Shown in pieces: positions 1 to 9,256 of a stretch of DNA of 64,000 bases. The notes under the pieces are model-generated. The model was not told the DNA's origin. It saw nothing but the letters and a program-made list of their open reading frames with translations, and ran no database searches. The translations under genes and the position numbers were made by a program. The number at the start of each line of letters is the position of its first letter. Position 1 is the first letter of the stretch. The DNA is from Aerococcus sp. UBA6277 (GTDB lineage Bacteria > Bacillota > Bacilli > Lactobacillales > Aerococcaceae). The stretch spans positions 1-64,000 of the forward strand of contig NZ_DJUR01000020.1 of the NCBI RefSeq assembly GCF_002440555.1, in the 5' to 3' direction.

Positions 1-200
1 AACTTTTGGGGTCCACTATAAAATTGTAGGGCGTTTTTTCTTTAAAAATCTTATAACACTACTTAGTGAAAAAGCTCTTTCTATAACAATATTAAATTGT
101 ACGGCGTTTCCTATTCGAAATACCAATAAAATTAAACAAGAATAAATGCACAATTCGGATAGTGATTGTGTATTAAAACTAAAGTCAGAGGCTGGAACTA

Positions 201-320
201 CCTAGCATGCCTTAGCAGTGGAACAAGGATTTCTGACCCACATCAGACTGTTAGGGGGCACCCCTTACAGAATGAGTCGTCAGGAAAGCCCTTAGAAATT
301 TTTCTAAGGGCGGTCCCACT
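201..320 (-). repeat. Dispersed intergenic repeat, copy 1 (with hairpin)
   Basis: Read on the minus strand, this stretch matches 42905-43006 read on the plus strand. Both ends agree: an AGTGGGACCGCC-type end and a CACTG(C/T)TAAGGCATGCTAGG end, with a shared GACGACTCATTCTG core. The middle differs. A perfect 11-bp stem with a 2-nt loop lies at about 288-311. The element sits about 60 nt beyond the stop codon of the minus-strand oxidase gene and is followed on that strand by a short T-rich stretch, so it may act as its terminator. The rest of 1-380 is AT-rich and shows no gene. Confidence 0.7.
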
Positions 321-380
321 GCTTTTAAGGCAATGATAGGTAAGTAGAAGCCGAAAGGCTTCAATACTTATCTCTAACTT

Positions 381-1709
381 CTAATCAAACATTTTTCCTG
401 GGTTCAAGATGTTATTCGGATCCATAGCATGTTTGATGGACTTCAATACTGCCATATATGCTTCGTCTTTGAAATAAGGTAGATAGGCCTTTTTCTCTAA
501 ACCAACACCGTGTTCTGCAGATAATAAGCCACCTTGTTCAGCAACGTATGGGAATAAATCATTTTCATAGTCGTGTTTAATTTGTTCCCAAGTTTCATCA
601 TCCTGATCACCGCGTAAGACACAAATATGAATATTACCGTCTCCTGCGTGACCGAAAAATCCAGTTTGGACATTATACTTATCTCCTAAACGTTTACCTT
701 CTTTCACTAAGTCGGTAAACAAGTGGTTAGGAACAACCGGGTCATACATTTTCCAGTCACCTTTAGAAACGATGCCGTTCAAGATATTATCGCGAATGGC
801 CCACATTTCGCTTGCTTCATCATTAGAAAGTTCGCGGGCTTCAATTGCACCAGCCTTTTTCCCAAGGGTTTGAATTGCTTCAAGTTGGAAGGCTAACCCG
901 TCTGCCGCATTGTCCGCTACGGTTGCCAATAAGAAAGCTTCGCCGTGAACTTCAGGCATTTTCTTGTTGATAAATTGTTCAGAATAGTGGATACCAGATT
1001 CTTCTAAAAGTTCTAAAGCAATTGGTTGAACAGGTGACTTCACAACTTCAAAAATCGCGTCTGACACACCATCTAAAGAATTAAAACCTAGAATAACAGA
1101 TTTCTCAAAAGCTGGACGTGGGGTTAATTTCAATTGTAACTCTGTGATTACCCCGAGTGTTCCTTCAGCACCGATAAATAGGTCTTTCAAATCATAAGCT
1201 GTTGCATCTTTTTTATTTAAAGACCCAACGTGAATCAAGTCTCCATTAGCTAATACCACATCATAACCACGAATATTGTCACGGGTCACCCCGTATTTAA
1301 TCGCTCGCATACCACCAGCATTTGTAGATGCATTCCCACCTACTGATGCATTTTTATTACCTGGGTCAGGAGCATAGAAATAAGGCGTATTTGCTAGATA
1401 ATCACGGATTTGAAATAGGGTTACACCTGCTTGAACAGTTAAAGTCAGCGTTTGCTCATCTAATGAAATAATGTTATTCATTTTCTCCAAGCTTAGCAAC
1501 CAAGCATTATTGATAGGATAAGTTGCGCTCGTTAATCCAGTTTGACTACCGATAGTAATCGTGGGTTGCTTTCTCGCATTGGCATCCTTGATAAATGCGA
1601 CCACTTCTTCAGTGGAAGTGGGGAAAGCAATTAAAGATGCTGATCCTGGATCTTTTTCAACCATGTATGTCTTCAAATACTTGTCTGCAACTTTTTTTTC
1701 AATTTCCAT
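381..1709 (-). CDS. FAD-binding oxidase, glycolate oxidase GlcD / D-lactate dehydrogenase type
   Basis: This 442-residue flavoprotein probably oxidises a 2-hydroxy acid such as D-lactate or glycolate. The N-terminal half (about 28-165) is a PCMH-type FAD domain with the glycine-rich GGNASTNAGG stretch. The C-terminal half is the FAD-oxidase C domain, with GHAGDGNIH and the late EHGVGLEK motif. Length is normal for the family. A GGAGG ribosome site lies 7-8 nt before the ATG, and a perfect dyad (1722-1741) abuts it. No partner subunit (GlcE/GlcF or an iron-sulfur protein) is adjacent, so it probably works as a single subunit. The exact substrate cannot be read from sequence. Confidence 0.85.
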   Translation of the reverse strand: MEIEKKVADKYLKTYMVEKDPGSASLIAFPTSTEEVVAFIKDANARKQPTITIGSQTGLTSATYPINNAWLLSLEKMNNIISLDEQTLTLTVQAGVTLFQIRDYLANTPYFYAPDPGNKNASVGGNASTNAGGMRAIKYGVTRDNIRGYDVVLANGDLIHVGSLNKKDATAYDLKDLFIGAEGTLGVITELQLKLTPRPAFEKSVILGFNSLDGVSDAIFEVVKSPVQPIALELLEESGIHYSEQFINKKMPEVHGEAFLLATVADNAADGLAFQLEAIQTLGKKAGAIEARELSNDEASEMWAIRDNILNGIVSKGDWKMYDPVVPNHLFTDLVKEGKRLGDKYNVQTGFFGHAGDGNIHICVLRGDQDDETWEQIKHDYENDLFPYVAEQGGLLSAEHGVGLEKKAYLPYFKDEAYMAVLKSIKHAMDPNNILNPGKMFD

Positions 1710-1721
1710 ATTAGGACCTCC

Positions 1722-1741
1722 ATTTGTAAGGGTTTACAAAT
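1722..1741 (-). promoter_or_regulatory. Perfect dyad upstream of the FAD oxidase (candidate operator)
   Basis: ATTTGTAA and TTACAAAT form perfect 8-bp arms around a 4-bp spacer, immediately upstream of the oxidase ribosome site. The TGTAnnnnnTTACA look is compatible with a GntR-family (LldR/GlcC-like) operator, but no regulator gene is adjacent. A second hairpin (9-bp arms at 1754-1762 and 1771-1779) lies further upstream in the leader or the yigZ-oxidase gap. Confidence 0.45.
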
Positions 1742-1811
1742 ATATTGTCCTCCAATCACCTTAAAAATGCAAGGTGATTTATTCTATTATTTTTTGTGCA
1801 CGAACAGATTA

Positions 1812-2450
1812 CTAGTAGCTAATTGGTACATCTACATAGATTTGTTGCCCAATAGCAAAGTCAGCTTGGTCACTTGTTAGATTAACGATGTCGGCTTGAA
1901 CTTGATCTACTAAATCAGACGGGACACCTAAATGATACGTTACGTCAGCTAGATAAGTTGTATCTAATAAGCTGTAGGGCGATTCAGCGATCCAATGTTC
2001 TAATTGACCAGTTAATGGGTAAGCAACTTTGATGTCTAATTGGGTTTGTAGTTTCCGTTCTACTTGACCAATGGCATCTAATCCCTCAGAAACAGCAGAA
2101 GAATAAGCACGGACAAGGCCACCAGCCCCTAGTTTAGTCCCCCCAAAATAGCGGGTAACAATTACGATAATATTTTGTAAATTCCGCTGTTTTAGAACTT
2201 CTAACATGGGTACGCCCGCTGTTCCAGATGGTTCGCCATCATCTAGCGCTCGTTGAATCTCATTTTTTTCGCCAATTTGAAAGGCTACACAATTGTGAGT
2301 TGCTTTGTAGTGTTCTTTACGAATTTTTTGGATAAATGCGTTGGCTTCCTCTTCATTGAAGACTCGTTGTGCATGGCAAATAAACCTGGACCCTTTTACT
2401 TCAATTTCGTGGCTACCACCGCCTTCAACTACAGTCCGGTATTCAATCAT
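1812..2450 (-). CDS. yigZ: YigZ/IMPACT family protein (UPF0029)
   Basis: This is a 212-residue protein of the YigZ/YvyE family. An N-terminal Impact domain (about 15-125) contains the conserved DGEPSGTAGVPML and RYFGGTKLGAGGLVRAYS segments. A smaller C-terminal DUF1949 ferredoxin-like domain follows. The family has been linked to translation control, but its bacterial role is not settled. An upstream in-frame ATG would add eight residues. I chose the ATG at 2450 because AAGGAGG sits 7 nt before it and family members start near IEYRTV. It lies upstream of the oxidase gene on the same strand. Confidence 0.9.
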   Translation of the reverse strand: MIEYRTVVEGGGSHEIEVKGSRFICHAQRVFNEEEANAFIQKIRKEHYKATHNCVAFQIGEKNEIQRALDDGEPSGTAGVPMLEVLKQRNLQNIIVIVTRYFGGTKLGAGGLVRAYSSAVSEGLDAIGQVERKLQTQLDIKVAYPLTGQLEHWIAESPYSLLDTTYLADVTYHLGVPSDLVDQVQADIVNLTSDQADFAIGQQIYVDVPISY

Positions 2451-2569
2451 ATGACTTGCCTCCTTTTTAATCATTTCTTTCCTTTGAGAGTAGCATATTT
2501 TATTATTTTTAGCTATTTGTCTGTCTTTTGTGTATATTTCACAAAGTTGAAGCGCTTTATTAGATAAAC

Positions 2570-2598
2570 TTGTCGAATTTTATCCAGATGTTTGATAA
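2570..2598 (+). promoter_or_regulatory. Candidate promoter for degV
   Basis: TTGTCG (2570-2575), a 17-bp spacer and TGATAA (2593-2598) give a moderate sigma-A match about 80 bp before the degV start. Confidence 0.4.
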
Positions 2599-2676
2599 AA
2601 TGGCACTAAAGTTATTGTCAGTTGATCATTTTCAAGTGGCAATCCGTAAAGTACAGGGATTAGAGGAGAAAATTAT

Positions 2677-3540
2677 ATGTCACTTGCCATTGTAACGGAT
2701 AGTACTGCCTATCTTTCAGACGAATTTGTTAGTCGTCACGATATTACAGTTCTGCCATTAACAATCACATTTTCAGACGGATCTTACCGTGACAATATCG
2801 ACATCACGATTGATGAATTTTATGCCAAGATGGCGACCTTAGATGAGATCCCAACAAGTTCGCAACCAGCGCCAGGACTTGTCACAGAAGCCTTTGAACG
2901 ACTTGCTGAGACACATGATGAAATTTTGGTTGTGACCCTATCAAAAGGTATTTCTGGTACCTTCCAGACCTTTAATATGATTGCAAATGAAGTTGCAGAA
3001 GAGAAAAACGTTCAAATTTCTGTATATAATTCAGGCATTTCCTTGATTGGTCAAGGGTTATTCGTTCAAGAAGCCGTTAAATTGCGTGACCAAGGGTTAG
3101 GATTGATGGACATTCTACCTAAACTAGACGCCTTGAAGCTAACTGCTGACGCATATTTCTCAGTGGAAGATTTAGGACACCTAGCTAAAGGAGGCCGTAT
3201 CTCAGCCAGCGCTGCGGGTATTGGCAACTTGCTGCAAGTAAAACCAATCTTGCATTTTGAACAGGGTAAAATTGAGGTTTTTGAAAAAGTTCGTACCCAT
3301 AAAAAGACAGTGAAACGCATGCTTGATTTATTTGAACAAGCTTATCAAGCAGATCCACGATTAAGGGTTGCTATTGTAGGGGAAGATGATACCCCGCAAG
3401 TCCAGAATTTAGTGGCTTATATGAATGAAAACCACCCCGATTTGGAATTACAACGGACGCCAATTGGTCCCGTGATTGGGACACATCTTGGCCCTGCTGC
3501 CTATGCCTTAGCATGGTGGCAAAACACGGATATCCAGTAG
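2677..3540 (+). CDS. DegV family fatty-acid-binding protein
   Basis: This is a 287-residue DegV-fold protein. The N-terminal region contains VTDSTAYL and TSQPAPG, which line the fatty-acid pocket in the family. KGGRISAS lies mid-protein. DegV/FakB proteins hold a free fatty acid while FakA phosphorylates it. FakA is not adjacent, so the partner and exact lipid are inferred. AGAGGAG precedes the ATG at normal spacing. It is a single gene with its own terminator. A fatty-acid carrier is notable in a window that also carries beta-oxidation genes, although the two loci are about 46 kb apart. Confidence 0.88.
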   Translation: MSLAIVTDSTAYLSDEFVSRHDITVLPLTITFSDGSYRDNIDITIDEFYAKMATLDEIPTSSQPAPGLVTEAFERLAETHDEILVVTLSKGISGTFQTFNMIANEVAEEKNVQISVYNSGISLIGQGLFVQEAVKLRDQGLGLMDILPKLDALKLTADAYFSVEDLGHLAKGGRISASAAGIGNLLQVKPILHFEQGKIEVFEKVRTHKKTVKRMLDLFEQAYQADPRLRVAIVGEDDTPQVQNLVAYMNENHPDLELQRTPIGPVIGTHLGPAAYALAWWQNTDIQ

Positions 3541-3589
3541 GTTCCGACCTTAAATTTAATTGAAATCGCTATTATTTATATATTTTTGA

Positions 3590-3618
3590 GATCAGGAAAT
3601 TTCCTGGTCTTTTTTTTT
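3590..3618 (+). terminator. Rho-independent terminator after degV
   Basis: GATCAGGAAA pairs with TTTCCTGGTC (one GU pair), followed directly by nine T residues. Confidence 0.85.
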
Positions 3619-3631
3619 GCGCATTTTGACA

Positions 3632-3644
3632 TTTTTTTCGTATA
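3632..3644 (+). promoter_or_regulatory. Candidate ComX (sigma-X) box before comFA
   Basis: A T-tract running into TTCGTATA (3637-3644) matches 6 of 8 positions of the streptococcal com-box TACGAATA. It lies 25 bp before the comFA start, a sensible distance. No good sigma-A -10/-35 pair is present at this spot. Confidence 0.35.
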
Positions 3645-3668
3645 AACTTCATAAGAGGGGGGATAAGA

Positions 3669-5042
3669 ATGGAAGCAGTCAGCAACTTACTAAGAGGTCG
3701 TCTCGTCACCGCCAAGGAAATAAGCCAGACCGATGCAGCCATCAACTTACTGGATATACCCGGATTACAAATCTTCCCCGCCCTGGAAAAAGAAGGCTCG
3801 CGCTTAACCTGTCGTCGTTGCGGAAATCAAACCACCTTTCAAGAAAATAGCTGTCAATGTGGCCTGGCAGACTGCGTCTATTGTTTAAAATGTCTCAACT
3901 TCGGTAAACTAAGGACCTGCGACAAGTTATATCACATAGCTGAAGCGACTGAACCTTATAGCTGGCAAAGAAACCAATCTTATTTGGCTTGGACTGGCAC
4001 TTTATCAGACCAGCAGGCCCAAGCCTCCAAAGAAATTTATCAGACCTACCAAACAGGCGGTCAACGTCTAGTTTGGGCTGTTACAGGTGCAGGTAAGACA
4101 GAAATGGTTTTTGAAGCTGTTAACCAAGCGCTGATGGCTGGCTGGAAAGTAGCCCTAGCCACACCCCGAATTGATGTGGCCAATGAACTAGCCCCACGCT
4201 TTAAAGAAGCCTTTCCTGAAGTGACTATCCAGTTACTCCACGGTCAATCTGAAGAAACCTATGCTGAATCACCTTTTACCATCGGGTCCACCCACCAACT
4301 CATCCGCTTTAAAGCAACTTTTGACCTGTTAATTATTGATGAAATTGATGCCTTTCCTTATGACGGCGACCCTATGCTCTATTTCGCTTCAGACCGTGCC
4401 GTCAAAAAGACAGGGGCCCAGATTTTGCTGACGGCAACGCCAAATCCAAGTCAGGAGAAATTGATCAAAGAAGGCAAGCTACCCGTGTCCATTCTGCCAG
4501 CCCGCTACCACCGCCACCATCTACCAGTCCCCGTCCACCAATGGGTAGGCGACTGGCAAAGTCTTATTCAGGCAGGTAAAGTACCCTGTGTTTTTAAACG
4601 ACTATTAGGGGGGCTACTGGCCAAAGGGCGACGAGTTTTGGTATTCATGCCAAACATTGATTTAATGCTAACTTTTGTAAAATCTTGCCGGCAAGTATTT
4701 GCTGATTACCGGTTTGAATCCGTGTCGTCAAAAGACCCAGACCGGATAATCAAGGTACAAAATATGCGAGATGGTCATTATGATTTTTTATTTTCAACGA
4801 CTATCTTGGAGCGTGGCGTTACCTTTGCCAATATTGATGTCATCGTATTAGGTAGTGAGGACCAGACCTTTACTACAGCAGCTCTGGTCCAGATTTCAGG
4901 CCGAGTGGGCCGAAAACCCAAATGGCCATCAGGGTCAGTTTATTTTCTACATTACGGTAAGACTAAAGCATCTATTGCAGCTATTCGGCAAATTCAATCC
5001 ATGAATGACCAAGCAAGAAAACGAGGTTTAATTGATGATTAG
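3669..5042 (+). CDS. comFA: ComFA, competence DNA-translocase ATPase
   Basis: This 457-residue DEAD/DEAH-type helicase is thought to power single-stranded DNA entry during transformation. A four-cysteine zinc-binding segment lies near residues 53-82 (CRRCG...CQCG...CVYCLKC). The Walker A motif is GAGKTE (about 140), the DEID Walker B is near 220, and the helicase C-terminal domain ends with QISGRVGRKPKW. Length is typical. A G-rich ribosome site precedes the ATG. It is translationally coupled to comFC. Codons ending in C are more frequent here than in hpf or secA. Confidence 0.95.
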   Translation: MEAVSNLLRGRLVTAKEISQTDAAINLLDIPGLQIFPALEKEGSRLTCRRCGNQTTFQENSCQCGLADCVYCLKCLNFGKLRTCDKLYHIAEATEPYSWQRNQSYLAWTGTLSDQQAQASKEIYQTYQTGGQRLVWAVTGAGKTEMVFEAVNQALMAGWKVALATPRIDVANELAPRFKEAFPEVTIQLLHGQSEETYAESPFTIGSTHQLIRFKATFDLLIIDEIDAFPYDGDPMLYFASDRAVKKTGAQILLTATPNPSQEKLIKEGKLPVSILPARYHRHHLPVPVHQWVGDWQSLIQAGKVPCVFKRLLGGLLAKGRRVLVFMPNIDLMLTFVKSCRQVFADYRFESVSSKDPDRIIKVQNMRDGHYDFLFSTTILERGVTFANIDVIVLGSEDQTFTTAALVQISGRVGRKPKWPSGSVYFLHYGKTKASIAAIRQIQSMNDQARKRGLIDD

Positions 5043-5802
5043 TTTATTTAGGGACGTGATGGATGGTGGACTCACTGAGGCGACTGGGCCATCTACTTGT
5101 GTAATCTGTCATAATACTTTGGATAACCAACTAACTTTGGCGGATATCTTGTCACTGAGCCCAATAAAACCACCACTTTTTTGCCAGGAATGTTTGAATG
5201 GCCTAATCGCGATTGATCCAAAAACAACCTGTAAACAATGCGGGCGAGATATGACTATTGAATCGGCAGGTCAAGTAGATGAAAAAGGTTTTTGTGGAGA
5301 CTGTCTAAGTTGGCATACTTACCATGGTTGGCATTTTACCAACCAGGCTTTCTATCAATACAATGGTGTCTTTAAAGATTGGCTGGTAGTCTTAAAAGGG
5401 CAGGGCGATATTCGTGGGCGTCATCTGTTTGCCAAGGACTTAAAAGCAGTCTACCGAAAGCATATGGAGGCTATCTGGGTACCTATGCCTTCTTCCAGTG
5501 AGAAGGTAGCGAATCGTGGCTTTAACCAGACGCGTTTGATACTTGAGGCAGCAGTCATCCCCTTTCAAGACCTATTGATGAGTGAGGGGAGTGGGGGGAA
5601 GCAGGCCTATAAAAACCGCCATGACCGTTTGCAAGATACAAGTAAAATTAAGGTGAAAAAGGACCTAGAAAACATAGATAAAAACCGTCCGATTATTCTA
5701 TTCGATGACGTCTATACTACTGGTACCACTATGTTTTCAGCTTATAAGGCACTTGAATTAGCGGGCTTTAGTCAAGTTAGCGGGCTGACCCTTGCAAGAT
5801 AA
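5035..5802 (+). CDS. comFC: ComFC, competence phosphoribosyltransferase-like protein
   Basis: This 255-residue protein has an N-terminal zinc-ribbon-like part with four Cys pairs (CVICH, CQEC, CKQCG, CGDC). A C-terminal type I phosphoribosyltransferase domain follows, with the PRPP loop FDDVYTTGTT near residue 225. In other Firmicutes ComFC cooperates with ComFA and DprA in DNA uptake. I chose the ATG at 5035, which overlaps the comFA stop by 8 nt and has CGAGG upstream. The TTG one codon earlier is a weaker alternative. Confidence 0.93.
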   Translation: MISLFRDVMDGGLTEATGPSTCVICHNTLDNQLTLADILSLSPIKPPLFCQECLNGLIAIDPKTTCKQCGRDMTIESAGQVDEKGFCGDCLSWHTYHGWHFTNQAFYQYNGVFKDWLVVLKGQGDIRGRHLFAKDLKAVYRKHMEAIWVPMPSSSEKVANRGFNQTRLILEAAVIPFQDLLMSEGSGGKQAYKNRHDRLQDTSKIKVKKDLENIDKNRPIILFDDVYTTGTTMFSAYKALELAGFSQVSGLTLAR

Positions 5803-5825
5803 TGTATTTTTCCAGTGTGGATTAT

Positions 5826-5854
5826 TTGTATCGGTAAGCGGTTTCTATTATAAT
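5826..5854 (+). promoter_or_regulatory. Sigma-A promoter of hpf
   Basis: TTGTAT (5826-5831), exactly 17 bp, then TATAAT (5849-5854). The spacer contains GTAAGCGGTTTC, which resembles a poor cre site with two mismatches. Confidence 0.7.
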
Positions 5855-5923
5855 TAAAGTACTAAGAAAGAAGCTATAGGAGCTTCACCAGTAATTTATT
5901 ATTGGTAGAAAGGATGAAAGATT

Positions 5924-6508
5924 ATGTTTACATACAACGTCCGCGGTGAGAATATTGAAATCACACCAGCAATCAGAGAGTACGCTGAAAAGAAAATCTC
6001 TAAGATTGAACGGTATTTCACTGATTCACCAGATGCTACTGCATATGTAAATGCGAAAGTTTATCCGAATAAGGATGCTAAGGCAGAGGTTACAATTCCT
6101 TTAACAGGTGGTTTGACTTTACGTGCTGAAGAAACATCTCAAGACTTGTACGGTTCTATTGACCTTGTGGTTGATAAGTTGGAACGGCAAGTACGTAAAT
6201 ACAAAACAAAAATGAATCGTAAACCTCGTGTTAGTGCTGGTTTACCAGGTGCTGTGGAAACACAAGTACAAGCTGACCGCGTTGAGCAAGAGGCTGAAGA
6301 AGGACATGACCCAATTAAGATTGTGCGTCGTAAAACCTTATCTGTGAAGCCGATGACTGCAGAAGAAGCAGTATTGCAAATGGAAATGCTAGGTCACAAC
6401 TTCTTCATCTTTGAAGATGCTGAAACTGGTAAAGGTGCCTTGGTATACGCTCGTCGTAAAGGTTCATATGGTTTAATTGCCATTGAAGATGACTTAGAAG
6501 ACGCATAA
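5924..6508 (+). CDS. hpf: Ribosome hibernation promoting factor, long form (HPF)
   Basis: This 194-residue protein has an N-terminal S30AE domain (about 1-100, starting MFTYNVRGENIEIT) that binds the decoding region of the small subunit. A linker leads to a C-terminal dimerisation domain (about 130-190, with KPMTAEEAVLQMEMLGHNFF). The long form drives 100S ribosome dimers in stationary phase. It has its own strong promoter and terminator, so it is probably monocistronic. The position between comFC and secA is common in Firmicutes. Confidence 0.96.
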   Translation: MFTYNVRGENIEITPAIREYAEKKISKIERYFTDSPDATAYVNAKVYPNKDAKAEVTIPLTGGLTLRAEETSQDLYGSIDLVVDKLERQVRKYKTKMNRKPRVSAGLPGAVETQVQADRVEQEAEEGHDPIKIVRRKTLSVKPMTAEEAVLQMEMLGHNFFIFEDAETGKGALVYARRKGSYGLIAIEDDLEDA

Positions 6509-6534
6509 CCAAGAAAAAATTCTGATCAAATGAC

Positions 6535-6562
6535 AAGCTCCGGTGATTGCCGGGGCTTTTTT
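6535..6562 (+). terminator. Terminator after hpf
   Basis: AAGCTCCGG and CCGGGGCTT pair around a short loop, followed by a T-run. Confidence 0.85.
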
Positions 6563-6782
6563 AATGGGTTTAGTCATTTTTCCAAAAAAAGATTGTAAAA
6601 ATCTCATAATTTCTGCTTAGGCTAGCCGTTTCCTGTTTTAATGACAAAATTTTAATGCTATCATGTATAGGACGATAAATATATTGGGGATAGTGGGTGC
6701 CAAGGCTTACAGCATATTATCTAGTAGAATTATGTGCCCTAGCCCAAGATTTATATAATTTTCTGAACCAAAGGAGAAAATA

Positions 6783-9164
6783 ATGGCAAATGTTTTAAAA
6801 AAGGTTTTTGATAACCAAAGAAAAGATTTGAAAAAATTTGATAAAACTGCAAAAAAAGTTGAAGCATTAGAGGACCGTTTTGCAAACTATACAGATGATC
6901 AATTAAAAGATATGACCAAATCTTTCCAAGAACGACTTCAATTAGGCGAGGACTTGGAAGATATTTTAGTGGAAGCTTTTGCGACAGTTAGAGAAGGTGC
7001 ACGCCGTGTCCTTGGATTATTCCCATACCACGTACAAATTATGGGTGGTTTGGCCCTACACTACGGAAACATTGCAGAGATGAAAACTGGTGAAGGTAAA
7101 ACTTTAACAGCAACGATGCCGGTTTACCTAAACGCCTTAACTGGTAAAGGGGTACATGTAGTGACAGTCAATGACTACTTGGCTAGCCGTGACTCTGCGC
7201 AAATGGGTGAGTTGTATACTTTCTTAGGCCTAACAGTAGGCTTGAATAAAGCAGGTATGAACAACGACGAAAAACGTGCGGCATATGCGGCAGATATTAC
7301 TTATTCAACAAATAATGAGCTTGGATTTGACTACTTGCGTGACAACATGGTCGTATACAAACGGCAGATGGTGCAACGTCCTTTATACTTTGCGGTTGTC
7401 GATGAAGTGGATTCAATCTTAATTGATGAGGCACGTACGCCACTTATCATTTCAAACCAGGCTGAGCAATCAACTGCCTTGTACCAACGGGCGGATTATT
7501 TTGCCAAGAGCTTAAATGAAGACGAGGATTATGTGATTGATGTGTCGTCTAAAACAATTGCCCTTACTGAAGCGGGGATTGAAAAAGCAGAAGATGTATT
7601 CCATGTGAAGAACTTATACGATATCGAAAATGGTCGTTTAATCCACCATATCGATACAGCTTTACGTGCCAACTACATCATGATTTTAAATATTGATTAT
7701 GTAGTGGTTGACGGCCAAGTGAAGATCGTTGATGGATTTACTGGTCGTATCATGGAAGGTCGTCGTTTCTCTGATGGTTTACACCAAGGGATTGAAGCGA
7801 AAGAAAATGTTGACATTCAAAATGAATCGAAAACTATGGCGACAATTACCTTCCAAAACTACTTCAGAATGTATGAAAAATTATCTGGTATGACAGGTAC
7901 CGCTAAAACTGAAGAAGAAGAATTTCGTGAAATTTACAATATGAACGTTATTCAAATTCCAACCAACAAACCAGTTATCCGGGAAGATAAACCAGATGTT
8001 TTATACCCCAACTTGAAGTCTAAATTCAACGCGGTTGTAAAGGACATTGTAACGCGCCACCAAGCTGGTCAACCAGTATTAGTAGGTACGGTTGCTGTTG
8101 AAACCTCTGAAATGTTATCAGATGCCTTAACACAATTAGGGATCCGTCATAACGTATTGAATGCCAAAAACCATGAACGTGAAGCGCAAATCGTTGCTGA
8201 CGCTGGACAGAGAGGTGCGGTTACTATCGCGACTAACATGGCCGGACGTGGTACGGATATTAAATTGAGCCCCGAAGTAAAAGAACTAGGTGGTTTAGCC
8301 GTTATCGGTACTGAACGCCACGAGTCTCGTCGTATCGACAACCAGTTACGTGGGCGTGCTGGACGTCAAGGAGACCCAGGATACTCACGTTTCTACTTAT
8401 CACTTGAAGATGACGTGATGCGTCGTTTCGGTTCTGAACGTATCCAACAATTATGGGAAAGATTAAACGTAGACCAAGATGATCCAGATATGGTGATTGA
8501 GTCTCGTATGATTACTAAACAAGTTGAAGGCGCGCAAATTCGTGTTGAAGGGAATAACTACGATACCCGTAAAAACGTCCTGGAATACGATGAAGTGATG
8601 CGTCAACAACGTGATGTCATCTACGCACAACGTTTCGAAGTGATTTCAGCTGAAGAGTCATTGGATGACGTGATGTGGCCAATGATTGAGCGGACCATTA
8701 AACGCCAAGTAGAATTGTACACTGCTGGTGACCGTTCTGAGTGGAACTTAGAAGCGCTGGCTGATTTTGCCGAAACAACCTTATACCGCAATACGCAAGT
8801 AGACATTGACAACTTAGAGGGTAAAAACCAAAAAGAAATCATTGCCTACATTACAGACAAAGCGGCTGACCGTTTCAACCAAAAAATTGATTCAATCAAT
8901 AACAAAGACATGGCCCTAGAATTTGAAAAGGTGGTTATCCTGCGCGCAGTTGACTCTCGCTGGACTGACCATATTGACGCTATGGACCAATTACGTCAAG
9001 GGGTTGGACTACGAGCTTACGCGCAAAATAACCCATTGGTAGAATACCAATCAGAAGGATTCGACCGTTTCAACGAAATGATTGCCGGTATTGAATATGA
9101 TGCAACACGCATGTTCATGCAATCAGAAATTCGTCAAAACTTAGAGCGTAAACAAGCGAAATAG
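6783..9164 (+). CDS. secA: SecA preprotein translocase ATPase
   Basis: This 793-residue motor of the Sec export pathway acts at the membrane with SecYEG. Visible features are Walker A MKTGEGKT near residue 100, the DEVD box in [15 protein letters not shown] near 208, the [11 protein letters not shown] motif, and helicase domain II with [16 protein letters not shown]. The helical scaffold and two-helix finger lie near the C-terminus. The protein ends shortly after the scaffold ([17 protein letters not shown]) and has no C-terminal CxCxxxxxxxCH/C zinc motif, so it is a short form. AAGGAG precedes the ATG. Confidence 0.97.
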   Translation: MANVLKKVFDNQRKDLKKFDKTAKKVEALEDRFANYTDDQLKDMTKSFQERLQLGEDLEDILVEAFATVREGARRVLGLFPYHVQIMGGLALHYGNIAEMKTGEGKTLTATMPVYLNALTGKGVHVVTVNDYLASRDSAQMGELYTFLGLTVGLNKAGMNNDEKRAAYAADITYSTNNELGFDYLRDNMVVYKRQMVQRPLYFAVVDEVDSILIDEARTPLIISNQAEQSTALYQRADYFAKSLNEDEDYVIDVSSKTIALTEAGIEKAEDVFHVKNLYDIENGRLIHHIDTALRANYIMILNIDYVVVDGQVKIVDGFTGRIMEGRRFSDGLHQGIEAKENVDIQNESKTMATITFQNYFRMYEKLSGMTGTAKTEEEEFREIYNMNVIQIPTNKPVIREDKPDVLYPNLKSKFNAVVKDIVTRHQAGQPVLVGTVAVETSEMLSDALTQLGIRHNVLNAKNHEREAQIVADAGQRGAVTIATNMAGRGTDIKLSPEVKELGGLAVIGTERHESRRIDNQLRGRAGRQGDPGYSRFYLSLEDDVMRRFGSERIQQLWERLNVDQDDPDMVIESRMITKQVEGAQIRVEGNNYDTRKNVLEYDEVMRQQRDVIYAQRFEVISAEESLDDVMWPMIERTIKRQVELYTAGDRSEWNLEALADFAETTLYRNTQVDIDNLEGKNQKEIIAYITDKAADRFNQKIDSINNKDMALEFEKVVILRAVDSRWTDHIDAMDQLRQGVGLRAYAQNNPLVEYQSEGFDRFNEMIAGIEYDATRMFMQSEIRQNLERKQAK

Positions 9165-9256
9165 GTAAATATCATGAACATAGGGACGAACAAGGCATTG
9201 ACCGACTAAGATCATCATGCACGTTTGTCCCGTGTTTTTATTAGGAGCGATATAAG

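Noticed and set aside
5832-5850. cre site in the hpf promoter
   Set aside because: Two mismatches at core positions, including the first T-G, make it much weaker than the three sites in the fad region.
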